Origin: Coptodactyla brooksi
Taxonomy: Eukaryota > Arthropoda > Insecta > Coleoptera > Scarabaeidae
Direction of reading: 5' to 3'
Assembly (NCBI GenBank): GCA_033557675.1
Contig: JAWQRM010000485.1
Span: 1 to 22,175 of the forward strand
Length of the DNA: 22,175 bases
Shown here: in pieces, positions 17,938 through 22,175 of the stretch
How the letters are laid out: the number at the start of each line of letters is the position of its first letter
How positions within the stretch are numbered: the first letter of the stretch is position 1
Notes under the pieces: generated by a model
The model's input: only the letters and a program-made list of their open reading frames with translations
The model's database searches: none
What the model was told of the DNA's origin: nothing
Made by a program: the position numbers and the translations under genes

Positions 17938-18408
17938 TATTTGTTCTTTAATATCAATTAGGTCCCATTCTAAATAGTTCCCCTGCACGTGTGGTAGTGC
18001 TTCTTTCAAGCTTGGAAGTACTTTTTGGTATGGCTTTTAGATGGTGTAGCGATTCTGTTTTCAACTCCTCAATTCTGGCAGAATAGTTTGCTAAACACCC
18101 ATGTTTTGTCATCAGCTATCACCCGTTTGGGCAGTTTTGCATCATTGTTGACTTCATTTATCAACTTATGTCCAAAACATCCGCAGAAATTGCTTAGCAC
18201 GACCGAAAAATCGACGATTGTTCTAAATTTTCTTCAGATCGCTCACCTTCAACGTCTTCACGGTCTCTTAGACTCGTTTGTACCAGTCGTTTGTTTGTCG
18301 TCGATTTTCAATGCAGCACCGCATTGGAAATGTCGAATGTTATTGGAAATTCCAATTTTAAAATAACATTTAACACAGATTCTTTGTTCTTTGTTTTCCG
18401 CAAGGAAA
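17938..18408 (-). pseudogene. mariner transposase relic with catalytic core deleted
   Basis: On the minus strand the order is typical of mariner. ENKEQRICVKCYFKIG (N-terminal helix-turn-helix start) is followed by DWYKR and REDVEGERS (the 'EW..RF..GREDVEDd.RSGRP' block). Next is VNNDAKLPKRVIADDKTWVF (block with the first catalytic aspartate), and then directly EELKTESLHHLKAIPKS and GNYLEWDLIDI (C-terminal end). The stretch that should hold the second and third catalytic aspartates is missing between about 18090 and 18072. Several stops and frameshifts are present. Inactive; the two binding/terminal halves survive as in internally deleted copies. Confidence 0.8.
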
Positions 18409-20927
18409 CAAGTACCAAACACACCAAACCACGTCCAACCTCTTCCACAGCCAACAATAAAGTAAGCATCCAATATGACTCCCAATGCCAACATATGTTA
18501 GAAACACAAAAAAAATGTGAAATTTGGACTTATGTAGCCCACGAAATTAAAAGGTTCTGGATATTTATATTTGTCAAACCTCGTGTTCGTAATGTTATTA
18601 AAGAGATTATTAAAAGATAACAAATGTGGAATAATTATTAAGCAACAAATCGAATCCATTAAAGGAGTTTATACGTACTATTTGTACCGTATAAATGTGC
18701 AGGGTGGCCAAATAAATGTGCCAGGTACTGGTATCTCGGAAATTACTCATTGTAGAGATTTGCGGTAAAAAAAATATAAATAAAGTGACCAAAGGAAAAT
18801 CTAGGAAATTATTTTCAGGTTGCTAATGGTGTTAAATAATTGGTGTTCAAATGTTTGTATAAATAAACATATGTGACATCTGTACTACCTTATTGGTGAT
18901 TGTATGTACTGAGGGCATTTATCGATATACAACGACTGAAATTACAAAATTTCTTAAAAAATTAAATCTATTGGTACTGCTTTTTATCCATGAAAAAATG
19001 CTTTTTATTCCTAACCTAAAATATCGGTGAAAGAAGATATGAGGAGAAAATTCAATGGATTTTTCTAGGTTGCATACCTGTTATGCAACCAAAGTAACAT
19101 AGACAGAAGTGTGTTGCCTACCTACAATTCATGCTTAGGCGCATATGCACTGTATAGGTACGAGTAGATATATAATAACAAATGCCTAATAACAATATTG
19201 AAAAGAAACGTCAAGTTAAATGAGAAAATTCAGTGGATTTAGAAATTTTTTAAAAACGTTGTTTTCCATATTGTATAGACTTACAATGTGGAAAATATAT
19301 TACTATTTTAATCATTAACTTGAATTTACAAGTAACCTGAACAGCATACTTGTAAATTTTAGTTAGTAAATGAAAAATAAAAATTTAAAGGATGTAGAGA
19401 TACATTTAAAAGAATTATTGTATGGCCGGTACAACACATTTTTCATGAATTTATAGTATATAAATTGGGATTTTATTTCTGCCAGCTCAGGCAGAAATAA
19501 CAATATTCGACGGATGTGGTCACCTTTGCGGTATATTGCTCTATAAGATCGGCAAGTTGTTAGCAAATAGGTGGACTTTGACGTCTCTATATTATACAAA
19601 ATGATTGTGCATTTTTCATACAATATTTAGCTTTTGCATCTTCTTGGTCTGAAGTAACAACTCTAGCAAACCATCTGTTGACGGTCCTTCAAAACTATTT
19701 AATTTGCTCTCAGGTAATGATGTCTTAGGGGTGTCTGAAGTTAAGGAAGGTTAGGGATATCTAAAGGGAGTACAGTTTTTAACTTTCCGTAGGCTGCGCT
19801 TGTATTTCTCCTGTCTATATTGTCTCTTTGTATCGCCATTCTTTGTCGATGGTATGTGATGCTCTGAACATGCTGCGACTATTGGCCTTCCAGCTGTACG
19901 ATAACATTTGCCTCTATGTTTGTCGTTATTTCTGCTTTATTAAGATTTATGGTAAATTCTTCAAATTTGGCCTTACCCATTTGGCCGAATCCATTTCTCG
20001 AAGCCTTACCTCAAATGCATATATATATATAAGCTTACACATCGACAAAAAGAAAAGCCGAAAAAAGTCGATAAAGGAAAACGTAACGTCAAATTTATAA
20101 TATGCTAGTCTAAGCAGAGGAGAAAACATATTAATATATTATATATTGTACACTTTACACTTTTCCCCTAGACTTAAGACTTTATAAATGGCCGTTCAAA
20201 TTGAAACTTAATTTAAAACCAGCTTACTCACAGGATTGCTAGAGATCTATTTTGCTTTTCAGTCGCTCGATTAGTATTGCAGTGAAGCACTTATATACTT
20301 ATACATAATTTATCGCAATATATAGATCATTCATATTATTATCGATCATATGCAAATAGGCATTATCACTCATGTACAGATAAGTAATTTTATATTTTTT
20401 CTGGAAGCAAGAAAATTGATTGTTGGGTTGTAAACATTTAAAATTTAAATATGACGATTAAAATTCAATAAAACGATTGTATATATGTAACTTACAACCT
20501 TAATGGCATTACTGGCATTAATGGTACCTTAAGCGTTAAAGAATAATGCTTAAATTGGTACTTAAATTACGTTTCTTGACCTCCTTTAAAGCTTCTTATG
20601 AACAGACTAAGTACATTTTTCAAATCTGCACAAAACTAAGTTAAAAGCTATAAAAACAGTACATGCTTAAAATGCTCTCATATTACAAGCATTATTGGAA
20701 AAATACAATTCTACGGCCATGAAGCGTATTTTATTCTGAAACTTTGTTATTGGTTTTTGCATTTGAAAATATCTTTCAAACAGCACTTCGGACACTAAAG
20801 TTCGGATGTTTATATAGAACTACCTGTATATAATTGCATTTGTGAATTTATTATCGAATTTAAGACTAATTTGACCATGGGTTATAATACATAACCAGGG
20901 TCAAGGTGAGAGAAAGTCATGTGTGGT
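18409..20927. other. AT-rich DNA, possible repeat end near 18700
   Basis: No gene was recognised. CAGGGTGGCCAAATAAATG at about 18702 looks like the terminus of a DNA transposon and could be the 5' end of the mariner relic or of another repeat running to about 18860. I found no matching opposite end. Small hairpins occur at 19068-19090 (GGTTGCATA / TATGCAACC) and 19473-19500. A TACAGG-type element end may lie near 20822. Confidence 0.4.
19473..19500. repeat. Perfect 11-bp hairpin
   Basis: TTATTTCTGCC (19473-19483) and GGCAGAAATAA (19490-19500) pair exactly around a 6-nt loop AGCTCA. Confidence 0.7.
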
Positions 20928-21055
20928 GTATCAGTCAGGACAATTTTTCAATAAGATAATGCTCGGCGACACACGGAAGGAGTGTCACAGGAATGCCTCC
21001 GCCATATTACGCATCCTGTATTGAAGATAGAGGTGGCTCAACAGGACACTGAATC
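20928..21055 (+). pseudogene. Tc1-like transposase fragment (second-aspartate block)
   Basis: The plus-strand frame reads VSVRTIFQ, a stop, then DNARRHTEGVSQECLRHI. This matches the Tc1-family block around the second catalytic aspartate ('FQQDNARPH.....CL'), with the aspartate codon at 20955-20957. The usual following 'WPA.SPDLNPIEH' block with the third acidic residue is not recognisable. The sequence degenerates past about 21055. It belongs to a different Tc1-like lineage from the neighbouring minus-strand element, whose equivalent block is missing. Confidence 0.65.
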
Positions 21056-21144
21056 GTCATTAATTTGTAATTTTTCTTATAACATAATTATCCTTTTGCT
21101 TTAATTTTGTAATCACTTACTGATATCAACGTTGTGTTCACATA

Positions 21145-21177
21145 CAGTGCGAGCATAAAATCTGGTATCACAACACC
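21145..21177. repeat. Proposed terminal inverted repeat, left end of Tc1-like transposon
   Basis: It begins CAGTGCGAGC directly after TA and lies downstream of the transposase C-terminus in the correct orientation. Only one end is in view. Confidence 0.5.
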
Positions 21178-21487
21178 TTTAAGCCGCGCCCGAAATTAGG
21201 GGAAGGGGGCTCTGCGTTGTTGAACGGTTAGCGGCAAGGTCAGTCGCGTTTAGCTAGTGCTCTTGTACTTACGTAAAATGATTACGTATCTTACTTTACT
21301 TATGTATTAGCTTCTTTATATACGTATCTTAGAAATATCTCCTTTTAAATGTTATTGGCATTAAATGTTGATTGCACAAAAGGAACATAAAGCTATTCTT
21401 GTAAAAGGAAAATAAACCAATATTCTAAAATAAAATAAATTCTTAAAACCTCATTTGAACATAAAAAAGAATTCTAAATTGAAAAAA

Positions 21488-22175
21488 TTACAATGGTGGC
21501 TCAAATAGGCTGCCGTGAGATGCCAACCAGTAATCAAATCTCTGATAGAAATTCCTTCTAGTATTAGATAGCATTTCAGGTGTGAGAAGGTTAGGTATTT
21601 CTATTATTTTGGTATTTGGTTTTATTATTATTTAATTATAAAATAATAATCTGGAAATCTGGAGATTTTCTGCTCGCTTGTGGCCGTAGACGGCTTGTTT
21701 TAAGAAGTTCCACAAAAATAGTCGTCCAGGTCTATTCTGAGAATGTTGCGGATAGCAGGAAGTATTTGCGTATCTAACTATTCTACGTATTTCCGGGAAG
21801 TTAAGATCCTATGAAAAACGGGCCTATTAAATGGTCACCAAGAATTCCAATCCAAACGTTCAGCTTTTGCGAATATTGAGTACGAGCAGGAAAACTTATG
21901 CAAATTTTCCCAAGATCAATAACGAACAACAGCAGGATTGTGTTTTCCATGCAATGAAAAAGTAGATTCATCGGTGAAAACAATATTTTGAATAAAGTTT
22001 TCATCCTCATTTGCCTTTTCCATTAATCGCTCACAAAATTTCTTCCTTCGAATATCATCCTTGGAAAAAATCTCTTGACTTTTACCGACTTTATAGCTCT
22101 TGTAGCTGTGCTTGTGCGAAACGCTCCGTACAGTTTTACTGTCCACTCCTAATTCCCCGCTAATACGTTTGGATG
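21488..22175 (-). pseudogene. Tc1-like transposase relic, internally deleted, partial
   Basis: Reading leftwards from the window edge: GELGVDSKTV (helix-turn-helix), KKFCERLMEKANEDENF, and FTDESTFSLHGKHNP (first catalytic aspartate, codon 21972-21970). Next is a stop at 21918-21916 where the family has tryptophan, then a one-base loss in a T run. PARTQYSQKLNVWIGILG and GPFF follow, then after more breaks LPAIRNILRIDLDD. The C-terminus resumes at about 21604 as IPNLLTPEMLSNTRRNFYQR and ends FEPPL with a stop at 21488. The central block with the second aspartate ('QQDGAP.H') and the 'SPDLTPLDF' block with the third acidic residue are absent. Inactive; the N-terminus continues beyond 22175. Confidence 0.85.

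Larger units (their letters stand above)
21145..22175 (-). mobile_element. Tc1-like transposon, left part, running off the window
   Basis: The 3' (left) end is proposed at 21145. There TA (21143-21144) is followed by CAGTGCGAGCATAAAATC, with the CAGT start and flanking TA expected of Tc1/mariner termini. A GC-rich subterminal patch (21180-21245) and an AT-rich 3' UTR lead to the transposase relic at 21488-22175. The right terminus lies beyond the window, so the inverted partner of this end cannot be tested here. Confidence 0.6.

Noticed and set aside
19363..19623. 86-codon minus-strand frame
   Set aside because: AT-driven, with no domain; it contains the 19473 hairpin in frame.
1..22175. CRISPR array, bacterial operon, prophage or defence system
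   Set aside because: No regularly spaced direct repeats, no closely packed co-oriented genes and no ribosome binding sites. All protein homology is to eukaryotic transposable elements.

Overview
The window looks like non-coding nuclear DNA of an arthropod, most likely an insect. It is strongly AT-rich by eye. It has no bacterial-style packed genes, operons or ribosome binding sites. The recognisable protein traces are all decayed eukaryotic transposable elements of types common in insects: non-LTR retrotransposons, a Penelope-like element, a mariner, two Tc1-like transposons, a tRNA-derived SINE and small fold-back elements. I cannot name the species. No intact, confidently functional protein gene was found.

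Layout, left to right. 1-2283 is AT-rich with little structure apart from a short hairpin near 259. 2284-2621 is bounded by an exact 18-bp inverted repeat (probable MITE). 2646-3090, minus strand, holds the best candidate host gene start: a TATA-like box, a perfect dyad, a GTAAGT donor, a 54-nt intron with a very strong pyrimidine tract, and an ATG-initiated 79-codon frame. 3700-3965 is an unassigned GC-rich island. 5225-5715 is the 3' end of a decayed non-LTR retrotransposon. 6817-6952 and 9395-9475 are two copies of a tRNA-derived SINE-like repeat, both on the minus strand. Between them, 7180-7560 is a CpG-bearing, GC-rich, promoter-like island.

9283-9352 is a tiny TIR element and 9557-9742 (minus) a second reverse transcriptase relic. 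10143-10582 carries two diverged copies of a motif resembling a hammerhead ribozyme core. 11720-11790 can form an almost fully paired RNA hairpin. 12161-12741 (minus) has two abutting open frames of unknown nature.

14875-16777 is a nested retroelement cluster. A non-LTR RT relic stops at 15564 in a 42-bp fold-back. It is followed by a Penelope-like element in two head-to-head pieces, 15588-15808 on minus and about 15813-16777 on plus. The plus piece lost the catalytic half of its GIY-YIG endonuclease. 17210-17860 is a second GC-rich, promoter/exon-like island. 17938-18408 (minus) is a mariner relic with its catalytic centre deleted. 20928-21055 (plus) is a Tc1-like fragment. 21145 to the window end (minus) is a larger Tc1-like element with a left terminus, a C-terminus, an N-terminal half and a missing core.

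The elements do not work together as a system. The picture is repeated insertion, internal deletion and fold-back into unselected DNA. The points most worth a second look are the minus-strand gene start near 2.9 kb, the 11.7-kb RNA hairpin, the ribozyme-like pair near 10.1-10.6 kb, and the fold-backs at both boundaries of the inverted Penelope piece.
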